From positions 57,706,270-57,770,269 of the forward strand of contig NC_083560.1 in the NCBI RefSeq assembly GCF_019925205.1: a stretch of DNA of 64,000 nucleotides. Direction: 5' to 3'. The translations under genes were made by a program, and so were the position numbers. Shown in pieces: positions 23,474-35,082 of this stretch (positions are counted from its first letter, which is position 1; every line of letters starts with the position of its first letter). The stretch comes from Metopolophium dirhodum (taxonomy: Eukaryota; Arthropoda; Insecta; Hemiptera; Aphididae). Under the pieces are notes generated by a model. It saw nothing but the letters and a program-made list of their open reading frames with translations. It made no database searches and was not told the origin of the DNA.

Positions 23474-24643
23474 CTAGCTGATCCCGCTGGCACTTCGTTG
23501 CCCGTTAAATGTACCAATTCTATATGACTCAAACTTTGTTCAATTTGTTATTTAATATTCGGTGTATGGTGTTCAACATTTATCTTAACTTTTCCGTTGC
23601 CCGGAATAAAAATTCTGATTCACAGCAGTACATTATCAGGTAGGCAATCTACCTGTGGTAGATCGCAGACCCCGTGCTGTTTGTGCGTAAGTGTATGATT
23701 ATAGTGTATAACTCTAAAGTATTAAAATTATACCAAGTTTGTCGTTTTTACTTAATTCCACCTACAGTGGATTAATATAATCAATTTATACAAAATCCTA
23801 TTCTAACCTAACCGTACTAAAATCCGATGAATAAAAAAGAAAACAAATTTAACCCTTTGTAAATTAACCTATCTTCTTCTCAGAGGTCCAATCTACCCAC
23901 AAACATTAATTTATATATATATCTAACTATATAAATACACAGACTATAACTATACAGACTAAACATTGGAACTACTTATCAGATCTTCTTGTATATATTA
24001 TAAATGTCTTGATTTTTTTTTTTTAAACGAAAGAGTATTTCACAGAGAAGGTTTATATAAAAGAAAATTTTAGGTAACGTACATTTTTCACGCTCCATTT
24101 TTGTATAAATAGATTATCATTGAATATATTTATTTATTAATTAATAGTTATAATTATACTAAATAATAGTATAATACTATTGATATTATAATCTATATAT
24201 ATAAAAATAAGTGTACATTTTGAATACATTTTATAACTCAAGATTCACCAAACCGATTTCAATATTTCAGTACATATTGAGATTGATATGTAGATGGTTT
24301 CTGTGAAGTTTGTACGCTGTGGGATAAGTGGTTCCGGAGTTATGGCCTCTTAAGTGCACACCTGGTGATATGGCCAAAAACAACAACAACATCTATACAA
24401 TTATTTTTATCTATATATATAACCCATAGCAACCATTAAAAAACAAAAATGTCTATCGTAAATCTCAAAATTCCTGTTTGAGCACCTACCGGGGGTGATC
24501 ACTTCCCTTTTTAAATTAGCCTATGACACTCACAAAGACTGTGGCTTTGTATTGGTGAAAGATTTTTCGAAATCGGTTCGGTAGTTTTGGAGTTTATCCC
24601 CAACAAACAATCAAATCTTTCTTCTTTATAATATTAGTATAGA
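23474..24643 (-). mobile_element. Non-autonomous Helitron with both ends
   Basis: Read on the minus strand it begins A|TCTATACTAATATTATAAAG (TC at 24642-24643) and ends CTAG|T (23474-23477). A small GC-rich hairpin lies about 10 bp before the end (GGCA...TGCC at about 23489-23502). TC start, hairpin, CTAG end and insertion between A and T are the diagnostic Helitron features. No Rep/helicase frame is present, so it is non-autonomous at 1,170 bp. Sequence at about 24192-24425 starts TCTATATATATAAAAATAAG in the opposite orientation and may be a nested related fragment. Confidence 0.7.
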
Positions 24644-24723
24644 TAAATATACTCCTAGATACATAAATAATATTTCCGATATACCTATTGTACTATTTAT
24701 TTTTTATTACCTATATTAAGTTA

Positions 24724-25057
24724 GTCGTTTTTACTTAATTCCACCTACAGTGGATTAATATAATCAATTTATACAAAATCCTATTCTAACCTAACCGTAC
24801 TAAAATCGATGAATAAAAAAGAAAACAAATTTAACCCTTTGTAAATTAACCTATCTTCTTCTCAGAGGTCCAATCTACCCACAAACATTAATTTATATAT
24901 ATATATCTAACTATATAAATACACAGACTATAACTATACAGACTAAACATTGAAACTACTTATCAGATCTTCTTGTATATATTATAAATATCTTGATTTT
25001 TTTTTTTAAACGAAAGAGTATTTCACAGAGAAGGTTTATATAAAAGAAAATTTTAGG
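24724..25057 (+). repeat. Direct partial copy of the Helitron interior
   Basis: This 334-bp segment matches 23741-24074 almost base for base (GTCGTTTTTACTTAATTCCACC through AAGAAAATTTTAGG). It lies just outside the Helitron boundary, so it is either a second truncated insertion or a local duplication. Confidence 0.85.
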
Positions 25058-25148
25058 AAAATCCACCTGTGTATAATATATTTGTTGCTATTGGTTAATC
25101 GGGCATATTTGTTGATTTGTATTAGTGTCTTTTGTCAATATACATATA

Positions 25149-25590
25149 AGATCTGATAAGTAGTTCCAGAGTTTAGTCTGTATATAGTTATAGTCTGTGT
25201 ATTTATATAGTTAGTTGGTAGATTAGACCTCTGGGAAGAAGATAGGTTAATATTTACAAAGGGTTAAATTTGTTTTTTATTTCATTCATCGGATTTCAGT
25301 CAGTTAGGTTAGGATAGGATTTTGTATAAATTGATTATATTAAGTAAAAACAACAAACTTGGTATAACTTTGATACTTTAGAGTTAAATCATACGTACAA
25401 ACAGCATGGTGTCCGCGATCTACCGTAGGTAGATTGCCTACCTGATAATATACTGCTGCGTATATCAGCATTTTTATTCCGGGAAACGGAAAAGTTAAAA
25501 TAAATTTTGAATACTATACACCGAATATTAAATAACGAATTGAACAAAGTTTGAGTCATATAGAGTTGATACATTTAACGGGCAACGAAG
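25149..25590 (-). repeat. Inverted partial copy of the Helitron 3' part
   Basis: The reverse complement matches 23493-23987, with about 50 bp lost by small deletions and more divergence than the direct copy. The CTAG terminus itself is missing beyond 25590. Together with 24724-25057 it could form a large hairpin. Confidence 0.8.
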
Positions 25591-25895
25591 TTGTAATTAT
25601 AATTATAATTATAATCTCAATAATTTTGAGATTTACGATAGAAATTGTTGTTTATTAATGGTTGCTATGGGTTGTAGGAGTTGAGAATAATACTGATTTA
25701 TTATTACGTAACAGGCCATTATTTATAATAATTGATAACCCCTTTGTTTATTAAGTTAGATAATCGATCAAATGCCATAAACCTTCTCCGCAATGAGCTC
25801 TTCAATTAAAAAAAAAAAAAATCATAACGATCGGTTCAGTAGTTTCCGAGAACATAGGCCTCAAAGGTTTTCATTTTCACATTTATATATAAGAT
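25591..25895 (+). repeat. Second Helitron-related fragment
   Basis: After an (AATTAT)n stretch at about 25593-25615, GAGATTTACGATAG and AATGGTTGCTATGGGTT match in inverted orientation the 5' part of the Helitron near 24425-24470. GATCGGTTCAGTAGTTTCCGAG and the end TATATATAAGATA resemble the GGTTCGGTAGTTTTGGAG and terminal region near 24574-24643. It is an older relative. Confidence 0.5.
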
Positions 25896-26078
25896 ATACT
25901 ATATAGATGGAAATGATTTATTTTTAGAAAAAAATATAGTAGTTTACTGTCGATTTGTATAAACAATTTATTAATTTACTGGTTCACTAAAATCTAATAA
26001 AATAAAGAAATTATAATATGAGCCGCTAAATCAAGTTTAATGTACCAAAAGATCACTATTGATTCATTAAAAAAAATC

Positions 26079-27027
26079 GTGGGTTCATAACCAAAAGGTT
26101 CTATATCGATTTTTTTAAAAATCCACTTTTTGGTATACACAGGTTAAATGATCAATGCTCTATAACCCAAGCTGACATCCAACTTTGTATGTTCATTATT
26201 TAAAGATTTATCAAGAGCTAAAAGGTGCTCAATCGATAAAATGTACACATTCGTTATTTGATTGTAATCTAAATAGCACATTTTGGTTCTTATTAATAGT
26301 GTTAATACCAAAAGGTTCTATCTGTATGATTAAATAAATTAGTGATAACCAAAAAGTATTATCTCATATTCATTGGTATCAACCATACAATAATAATATG
26401 ATGGTACAATATTATTAATTATTGTACATTTATCAACAAAACAATGATTTCTATAAAAAAAAATTATAAATTATAAATTGAGAAGGCATGTACGTACTCA
26501 GAACATATTTTAGGAAGGGGTGGTGCACGGTTTTGAAAATTAAAACCATATATAACTTTAATGTTTAGTTACTTATAAGATTACACAATCTGAGAAAACT
26601 TCGTGGGGGGGGGGTAGGTGGTTGCACCCTTAACCCTTAACCCCCTCCCGAATTATTGTCTTGAGATAGGGATCTGTAATGAAAAGCCAATGTCACATTA
26701 TTTATTATTTTGAGGTCGGTAATGTCTTAGTAAAAACAAACATTTAATTCAGAAGGAAAAAGTTCTGATTAAGTAAAAAAAATTTTATTAACAACTTTTT
26801 GGTTCATACCGGACATTTTTACATTTTTTTTTTTTTACGTTACATTTTGATTTAAAAAAAACAAATGGCCATGGCAGAACAACTTTGTGAATTTTTAGAT
26901 GTGCCAATCATTAAAAATCATTCATTACGAAAAATGATAGTATACAGTTTCAAGTGGAAAATAATTCAAAATAGCTCTCCTGAACAATTTGATATTTTGA
27001 GATATCATATTTTGGTTCTGAGCCCAC
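26079..27027 (+). mobile_element. Non-autonomous TIR element, family X copy 2
   Basis: The ends GTGGGTTCATAACCAAAA (26079-26096) and TTTTGGTTCTGAGCCCAC (27010-27027) are inverted repeats, matching at 16 of 18 positions. This is the better-preserved copy of the 949-bp family also found at 19961-20825. A G-run (about 26604-26614) replaces the GGTGGT stretch of copy 1. No coding frame is visible; the superfamily cannot be assigned. Confidence 0.75.
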
Positions 27028-27469
27028 AAAATGCTTAGTGATTGTTTACGCAACACGGCAAAAATAAATTAAAATTTGTAATTTTTGTCAATTGTAATGT
27101 TTATTCTATAAAGTCAGCAAAAATATATTTGATATACTGAACATTTTAAGACAAGTTCATTTATGTACCTACATGTTATAATATTTTGGACTAAGTTTAA
27201 TTTAATGGTTTCAAAAGGTTATGAGCTTTTAAAAGCGATTTTAATAGGTATACATTTATTGAAATTAACTATTAGGTACATAATTCAATAATTGTTAATT
27301 GTCATAAATAATTTTGTCTGTTTTCAATATTTTGCGATAGGTATTCGCCTATTTTCTATTAGAGCTAAATATGCAAAACTAAGTAAATTTAGGTAATTAT
27401 ATTCTAACATTTTTTAAAATAGCTTAACTTATAATAGCTGCCTACCTAATATAAAACACATTATTTTAT

Positions 27470-27770
27470 TTTAGATTCTGAGTGGAGAGATGAATGTATA
27501 TTGATTTTACTATGATGTGTGTTTATTTTTTATTTTTTTTCAATCAAATCTGTCATCACCTTTTAAGACAGTAAAAATGTTCAAATTTTCTGCAACAGTA
27601 TCTTCTCTGATAGAAAAGTGAATCTAGTTGGTACCTTGGGGGGTAAAAAGTAAGAAATTCAGGAAAAACGGGAATTTTTACGCAAAATCATTTTTCGACA
27701 AAATCGATTTTGGTTTTTGGTTTAACTCTAAAACAAATTACCGTAGATACATGTCATTTTCAATGGTTGC
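27470..27770 (+). repeat. Dispersed repeat relic next to family X copy 2
   Basis: Homologous to 20895-21220, with TTCTGAGTGGAGAGATGAATG, CATCACCTTTTAAGACAGTAAAAATG, TTGGTACCTTGGGGGG and TTCGACAAAATCGATTTTGG. The 61-codon frame across it is incidental. Confidence 0.6.
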
Positions 27771-30700
27771 TTATATTAGTTTATATCCACTTACCCACCT
27801 TTTTTGGTTTTAGATTAGATGTTATATATATTTAACGTACCTGGACCTTATCATTAAATCGCATGATAATATTCTATTGTGTAGGAACCTAGTACCTACT
27901 ACGAAAGAGATTTGTTTAAAATATTATTTAAATAGGTAGGTACCTGGCTTTGTGTTATGAAATGTTCACTCGAATTTATTGACATTTTATAATTTAATTT
28001 AAAACTATATAAACGATTATTTTACAATGTTTATTTATTAGGTATAATGGTAAATAAACCGTAAAGGCTAGAACCCTATTTCTGCAATATGCATGGTATA
28101 GCCGATGATAAAACATACGTGTTCACTGCAAAGTGCAATTGTTCAAAGCAAGCAAAACTGTATAGGTACGTTCAAAATGTTTAATTGCACGCGTGTATTG
28201 AAGAATATTCGAATATAATATGTGATAAGCTGTTTTGTTATGTACAATCTGCATAATATATACCTAAATAGATTTGATATCAAGCACATAATATTGCCTA
28301 TGCTTTTAATTTAATGTAATTTAATCTAATAACTATTAAGTATAAAATAATTCTAACTTCTAATCATGAAAAAAATAAATTGGTAACAACTAACAAGCGA
28401 AATTTTGTTAGGTACCTACGCCAAAAGCCGTGATGTATTTAAAACAACAACAAAAATGTTATTAGGTATTGTTATTGTTTGTATTATAATATTATGGTTG
28501 TGATCAAAAATAAGAATCCTGATAAAATATGCCTAAATACAAATTATAATATTTGATGACCTAGCCTGAGCATACAGTTGAGTTAATTTAAACTTTTAAC
28601 TTGACTTTTTTAAATTTAATTTTCAATAACTTATTATTTATCTTAACTGATTTTTATTTTTATTAACTCAATAAATAACGAGTTACTTTTAATCCAAGTT
28701 ATATATTAATTTTTTATTAAATTATTATTGATAATATTACATAGGTACCTACTTAATGCATAAACATTTACTTTTAATTATTTTAAACCATACTACTGGC
28801 TATTTATATGTAAAAAATAAATAAACAAATGACTTAACTTAATTTAATAAGTTAATTGTAAGTTTCCATATAACTTTATCTTAATTGAATTAACTTTAAA
28901 TTTTTTTAAATGCGTTCTATCAACTGAACTTAACTTGATTAAAAATTATTATTAATTTTCCCTGCAGGCTTGCTGTGGAAGTGTGGACTAAAAATATTAT
29001 ATTAATATATAGGCTGATAAATCCATATAAATATTACATTTCTATTAAATCATTAAACTAAAAACGAAAACACAATAAATTTACAACAACTTGACCTCAT
29101 AATAATACCTAATATGTATACTCATACAGTCATACTCTTACCCTTTGTATTACTATAATTACAATTTACAATACTATTGTTTTAACGGATGAATTGCTAT
29201 TGCATGAATTAGACCTTTTATATATACGGGTGTACAAATTGTTACATCGGGTCCAACAAATATTTATTTATTTATACTTTTTTGCCATTTTTTATTTTGT
29301 TATAACCGTTGATTCATTTTAAATTAAACGAGTAAAATCAAATCGGTTTATCAAAATGTATTAAACCTTCGAATTTTATTTTACGTTTTGTTTGCAAACA
29401 TATAGGTACGTATTGTATAGTTGTAGTTGTTACTATATTAAGCCTTTAGATTAAGTATTAATAATAATTGCTTAATATTATTTACAGTTTAAAGTCAGAT
29501 ACCTAATAATTATTAATTATATAGTTTGATAAAATGTAAGAAACGTTGTACAAATGATCACTACCTAATATCCATAGTTTAGGTTAGAATTGATTTCAAT
29601 TACTGCTCAAGTTTTTTTAATTTCATCATACAATGTACCATAGTTTACCTATTGTAATTATGGTTAATCCTTCTATCAGACATCGTGGTAGATGTCTTAT
29701 TTACTTATTGAATCAACAGCGAGAAGCTCTGAATAATCTTCAAATTTTAAAGAAACATATTAATTTTCTGAGTAGGTAACACTAATTAACTAAATGTTGT
29801 TTGTCGATGATGAGTTAATCAACATGGGTGAACAATTATTGATTTTTAAACTCTTACAAAGATTTATAAAATAATTTGTTTACACTTACATATGTATTAG
29901 TTATTAGATATTAATATATTACGATAAAATATGTTTGAGCCCCATAATGGTAAGAATTTGGAGTTATTGATGTGACAGTTTGACACTTATATATGTTCAT
30001 AAGAACACATTTGGTAGCTTAGCTATTGGGAGTTTTTATATTTTCTTATAATATGTTATAATTGTATTACTTCTTAAATGCGTCATAATTTATAGTATGA
30101 AGAAGAATGTCACATAACTGCAAGTAAATTATTAAATAAACATCATATTCTATTTAAAGAAGTAAGAACGGCATTATCTACCCATAAATAAGGAATTTTA
30201 TTTATATTGAGAGGTAACATTTTTTAGTAGGTAGCTATAGATTAACTGTAAAAGTATGGCACAATTATTATGAAATAGTTTTTTTTTTCTTCATCGGACA
30301 TAAGCCCGGCAACTATGACCATTAGCTGTTTTTGTTGTTTTTATAGGGGGGGGGGGGGGGGGGTTGGAACAGTTTGTTGAAACACGTTTTTTTTTTGGTT
30401 TGGCAGAATTTTTTGTTGGACACCCGTACATTTCTGCCATGCCCGGGTGGGGGATGGCGGCATCTCTCTCCGGACACTGTGACTTACTCGAAGAAAAATG
30501 CCACTCGTGGTCGGGATTGAAATGATCTATAGATGATAGCTTTTATATTTATAATAACTTTAGACATAATAAATCTTAGTTTGCTGTATCTAATTAATAA
30601 TATTTTTATTTTATTTTAATATTTAATGAGTTAAATACGTTTTAATCCACATTTCGTGAAGCATTTATACTCAAAGTAAATCAATTATTTTATTATATAA

Positions 30701-32100
30701 ATATAGTGAGAATCATTCTGCCTATAGAAATCTTAGACATATAAAGATGTGGAAAATGGACTGAACGTATATATGGAAGTTTGGACACAACATTGTTTGA
30801 ACAAGATGGAAAAAATCATGGTCCACTATTAGCTATAATCTATATCTTTCTAACAATATAATCACTAGGCAACTCTTTCCAACACAGGGGCCAGAGGACT
30901 GACACAATCCATACATCAATATGTGTATATGCATATACCTATAAATTCTATGATAGAAATATTGGATTGTAAAAATTTAAATTTTCATATAATCATTATT
31001 GGCACCTAGGTGTTGTTCTTTGTATAATTAATTTCTTTGTACGCTTAACATATTAAACAATAGTGTTTAACTACTTACCACACAATTTCTAGTCGTTTTA
31101 TATATACCTAATATAATATAATATAACTTTTTTTGTCCTCATTCATGTTTTCTGTTTTTCTGTTCACATAAAAAATAAAGACATTCAAAGTTCAACTAAA
31201 ACAATAAACTTGCAATTAGTTGACGTAAAGAATATTATTATCTATTATAACCTAACCTAAATAGGTAGATGCACGCTGCAAAACGAATTTTTATATATAC
31301 AATATGACTAGCGTTTACCAATATTTTATTGTAACCTACTGGGCACTAACTAGTTAGTTTTAATTCATATTAACTTTGTAACTTAACTAGTTGAATTTAA
31401 TATGTAAAATAGTCTAATCTAACTCGTTAGAAAAAAAAATAACTAGTTATTATTATTATTATTATTCTTTTCAATCTAAAATTCTAAAAGCTGTTCCTCA
31501 ATCATGACATTATGGAATTATATGCCTACATAGATTATTGGCTCATATTATATATTATTAATTATTAGTATTTATAATAATGCACGCACAGCAACCACGG
31601 CTTTTCCGAGTAATATGTTTAAATTTGATATCTACTAGATATAAATAGTATCTATAGGGGTGGCCCAATTAGTTTTAATATTCAAAATCTTCTCCTAAAC
31701 TACCACTGACAACATTTCCTGATGAAATACAAAAATTGTATATTATTAAGTACAATACTAACTAATTAGTACAATAATAACTATTTCGAATAAAATATAC
31801 TAGAATATAGTCATATAGATTATATTATGCATTATTATTTAATATTAATATTTTAAGTTGTCATACTGTTATATGATTTTTTTATTTTGTTTCACCCTTT
31901 ATGTTCTAATAACTGATCAATGATATCCCAATTAATTGAAATTATTACTTACCTAATTAGTACATTTTGATCAAATTACTAGGTGTTTACTTCAAATTTT
32001 TCAGTTTGTAATAACTTAGAAATAAGATAAATATAAAACGACTCCTGTCACTAGTTATATTAAAATCAGATGTTACAATAGTAAAATTAAGCTATTACCT
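27771..32100. other. AT-rich DNA with scattered repeat scraps
   Basis: No gene recognised. TTAACT-rich degenerate repeats lie at 28561-28960 and 31330-31445. A run of 18 G occupies 30346-30363. At 30385-30520 is a GC-richer scrap (GCCATGCCCGGGTGGGGGA, GGCATCTCTCTCCGG) of the kind found in decayed aphid retroelements. An (ATT)n microsatellite lies at about 31448-31467. Confidence 0.4.
30346..30363. repeat. Run of 18 G
   Basis: This is the longest G homopolymer in the window, in otherwise AT-rich sequence, followed within 30 bp by a T-run. It could fold as a G-quadruplex or reflect sequencing uncertainty in homopolymer length. Confidence 0.9.
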
Positions 32101-32172
32101 TCCTCCAGGTGTTCGGAGGGCTCTCGAGATCGTGTATTCGAGAATTAGATCAAATACACCGTACAATGTAAT
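32101..32172 (-). pseudogene. Possible non-LTR reverse transcriptase fragment
   Basis: On the minus strand the frame LYGVFDLILEYTISRALRT resembles the F(N/D)L.LEY.IR segment just before the YADD box of RTE/Jockey-type reverse transcriptases. It then meets PGG and a TAA one base later. Only about 24 codons are readable and the YADD box itself is absent, so the match is short. It ends about 45 bp left of the tandem array and may mark the insertion context. Confidence 0.3.
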
Positions 32173-32324
32173 TTTATGTAAAAAGCACATATAATGTATT
32201 AAATGCAATAAATATAAAATATTTTATTAAATATCTTACCTGATCCGCAGTTGTTTGTAGATAATACTATAGGAGTTTTAGGTTTTAGATTAAACAAAGT
32301 AATACTTCAAATACGAAAATTCAA

Positions 32325-32558
32325 TTAAAGAACGCACTGATTATTGCTCGCATAAGGAGTCCAGTTGTCGCTCGTTGAAATCGGGTTTTTGAGACTTGAG
32401 AGGTTGTTACTCTGGTAGTTGGTGCTCATGCACTGGTTTAAGGGACGACACGGATATGCCGACCAGAGAGTGGTAGGTGGTTTTATCAAACGTTTTTGTA
32501 TTTCCCCGAACTTGAAAGTTGAAAATTTATAAGTACGAATATAATTCAAATTGGACAT
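32325..32558 (-). CDS. 77-codon repeat ORF, copy 1
   Basis: An ATG frame reads MSNLNYIRTYKFSTFKFGE, then IKPPTTLWSAYPCRPLNQ, an Asn/Ser-rich C-terminus and TAA. It occurs only in long units, 11 times in the array, always just left of a TATA-containing region, so it may be the first frame of transcripts running leftward. The product is not recognised. Downstream the same reading frame continues, after TAA and TGA stops 30 nt apart, into the repeat-borne frame described at 34782-35039. It could be a short leader or uORF, the 5' end of a spliced element gene, or non-functional. Confidence 0.35.
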   Translation of the reverse strand: MSNLNYIRTYKFSTFKFGEIQKRLIKPPTTLWSAYPCRPLNQCMSTNYQSNNLSSLKNPISTSDNWTPYASNNQCVL

Positions 32559-33518
32559 ATATTGATATATATACTTGTTTATTTATACAATCTACAAAGG
32601 GTAATGGTAATAAAATTAAGGTATACATATTATATAGGAAAAATTAAGAAGGTAGAACGAACTTTCATTTTCAGTTCTATCTTCTTTTTTTAGGTTAAAT
32701 TAGGTTAAATTTTTTTTTACGTTATTTGTATCATCTTGCTTTAACATTTTTTTATATCTTATTCTAACTTGAATTAGGTTTATCATTTTACATTTTTTTT
32801 TTTTTAGCATTCATTTGTTTTAACATTTATTTTTGTGCTTATGTTGACTTAAATTAGGTTAAATTTATTTTAGTACTCAGGTAAGTAATTTAAAGTAGGT
32901 TATTTTATTATTATTATTCTGTAATTCTTGTACAATAGTTATATAATAGTTCTTATAGTAGTTTATATAGGTAGGCTTAATAGTTCATGATTTTTTTTTT
33001 TTTTTAAAGTTATGTTAAGAAAACAAAACATTTATTTGGAGTTTTTTTTTTTTTTTATCCTGTAAGAGGTTGATAATATAGTTGAGTCTCCTGTAAGATT
33101 TGGTATTTTTTTTGTTTTCATAATATATAGTTTGGATACTTGTCTGAGTAAGTATTTTTTATTGTTAATTGGTTTATTTTACAAGTGTTGTGTGATTTGT
33201 GAATTATAGATTAATGATTTGGTATTTTTAAGAATGTTGGTTTGTTTGACGTTATTATTATTTATTTTTTTTTGTTTGTATACCAATTGGTTTGTTATTG
33301 TATTTTGTTAATTTTTTATTTCTTTTTGTATGATTTTCGATCGGAGTGATTTGTGTTTTATTTATTATAATTTTATTTTGTTTCCATAATATATAGTTTG
33401 GATACTTGTCAGAGTAAGTATTTTTTATTGTTAATTGGTTTATTTTATTAAATATCTTACCTGATCCGCAGTTGTTTGTAGATAATACTATAGGAGTTTT
33501 AGGTTTTAGAGTAAACAA

Positions 33519-34278
33519 AGTAATACTTCAAATACGAAAATTTAATTAAAGAACGCACTGATTATTGCTCGCATAAGGAGTCCAGTTGTCGCTCGTTTGA
33601 AATCGGGTTTTTGAGACTTGAGAGGTTGTTACTCTGGTAGTTGGTGCTCATGCACTGGTTTAAGGGACGACACGGATATGCCGACCAGAGAGTGGTAGGT
33701 GGTTTTATCAATCGTTTTTTGTATTTCCCCGAACTTGAAAGTTGAAAGTTTATAATAGTTCTTATAGTAGTTTATATAGGTAGGCTTAATAGTTCATGAT
33801 TTTTTTTTTTTTTTTTTATCCTGTAAGAGGTTGATAATATAGTTGAGTCTCCTGTAAGATTTGGTATTTTTTTTGTTTTCATAATATATAGTTTGGATAC
33901 TTGTCTGAGTAAGTATTTTTTATTGTTAATTGGTTTATTTTACAAGTGTTGTGTGATTTGTGAATTATAGATTAATGATTTGGTATTTTTAAGAATGTTG
34001 GTTTGTTTGACGTTTTTATTATTTATTTTTTTTTGTTTGTATACCAATTGGTTTGTTATTGTATTTTGTTAATTTTTTATTCTTTTTGTATGATTTTCGA
34101 TCGGAGTGATTTGTATTTTATTTATTATAATTTTATTTTGTTTCCATAATATATAGTTTGGATACTTGTCAGAGTAAGTATTTTTTATTGTTAATTGGTT
34201 TATTTTATTAAATATCTTACCTGATCCGCAGTTGTTTGTAGATAATACTATAGGAGTTTTAGGTTTTAGATTAAACAA
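33519..34278 (-). repeat. Representative medium unit with internal 70-bp direct repeat and splice signals
   Basis: Within this M unit a 70-bp sequence (TAATATATAGTTTGGATACTT core) occurs twice, at about 33873-33942 and 34139-34208, 266 bp apart and in the same orientation. On the minus strand the unit carries a strong donor, GATCAG|GTAAGATATTT (exon end 34221, GT 34219-34220), and two acceptor-like sites, ATCTTACAG|G (exon start 33851) and CCTCTTACAG|G (exon start 33820), giving possible introns of 369 and 400 nt. The macro-gene tail lies between donor and acceptors. The same arrangement recurs in the other units. Confidence 0.7.
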
Positions 34279-34781
34279 AGTAATACTTCAAATACGAAAA
34301 TTTAATTAAAGAACGCACTGATTATTGCTCGCATAAGGAGTCCAGTTGTCGCTCGTTGAAATCGGGTTTTTGAGACTTGAGAGGTTGTTACTCTGGTAGT
34401 TGGTGCTCATGCACTGGTTTAAGGGACGACACGGATATGCCGACCAGAGAGTGGTAGGTGGTTTTATCAATCGTTTTTGTATTTCCCCGAACTTGAAAGT
34501 TGAAAGTTTATAATAGTTCTTATAGTAGTTTATATAGGTAGGCTTAATAGTTCATGATTTTTTTTTTTTTTTTTTATTCCTGTAAGAGGTTGATAATATA
34601 GTTGAGTCTCCTGTAAGATTTGGTATTTTTTTTGTTTTCATAATATATAGTTTGGATACTTGTCTGAGTAAGTATTTTTTATTGTTAATTGGTTTATTTT
34701 ACAAGTGTTGTGTGATTTGTGAATTATAGATTAATGATTTGGTATTTTTAAGAATGTTGGTTTGTTTGACGTTATAATTAT

Positions 34782-35039
34782 TTATTTTTTTTTTGTTTGT
34801 ATACCAATTGGTTTGTTATTGTATTTTGTTAATTTTTTATTTCTTTTTGTATGATTTTCGATCGGAGTGATTTGTATTTTATTTATTATAATTTTATTTT
34901 GTTTCCATAATATATAGTTTGGATACTTGTCAGAGTAAGTATTTTTTATTGTTAATTGGTTTATTTTATTAAATATCTTACCTGATCCGCAGTTGTTTGT
35001 AGATAATACTATAGGAGTTTTAGGTTTTAGATTAAACAA
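34782..35039 (-). other. Representative repeat-borne frame ending in the macro-gene tail
   Basis: This frame begins after a TGA, has no ATG (first shown codon TTG), and reads LKPKTPIVLSTNNCGSGK across the splice donor. It continues through the 70-bp repeat (NTYSDKYPNYILWKQNK) and then joins the macro-gene C-terminus (IQITPIENHTKRNKK through GIQTKKxK and stop). 34 of the 36 copies keep 85-86 codons or longer forms (102, 113 and 133 codons at 37475, 35923, 45069, 47818 and 51186). The exceptions are a 69-codon frame at 34069-34278 (one base lost in the CTTTTTG run) and a stopped copy at about 54840-55098. Lack of an ATG argues against independent translation. Confidence 0.5.
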
Positions 35040-35082
35040 AGTAATACTTCAAATACGAAAATTTAATTAAAGAACGCACTGA

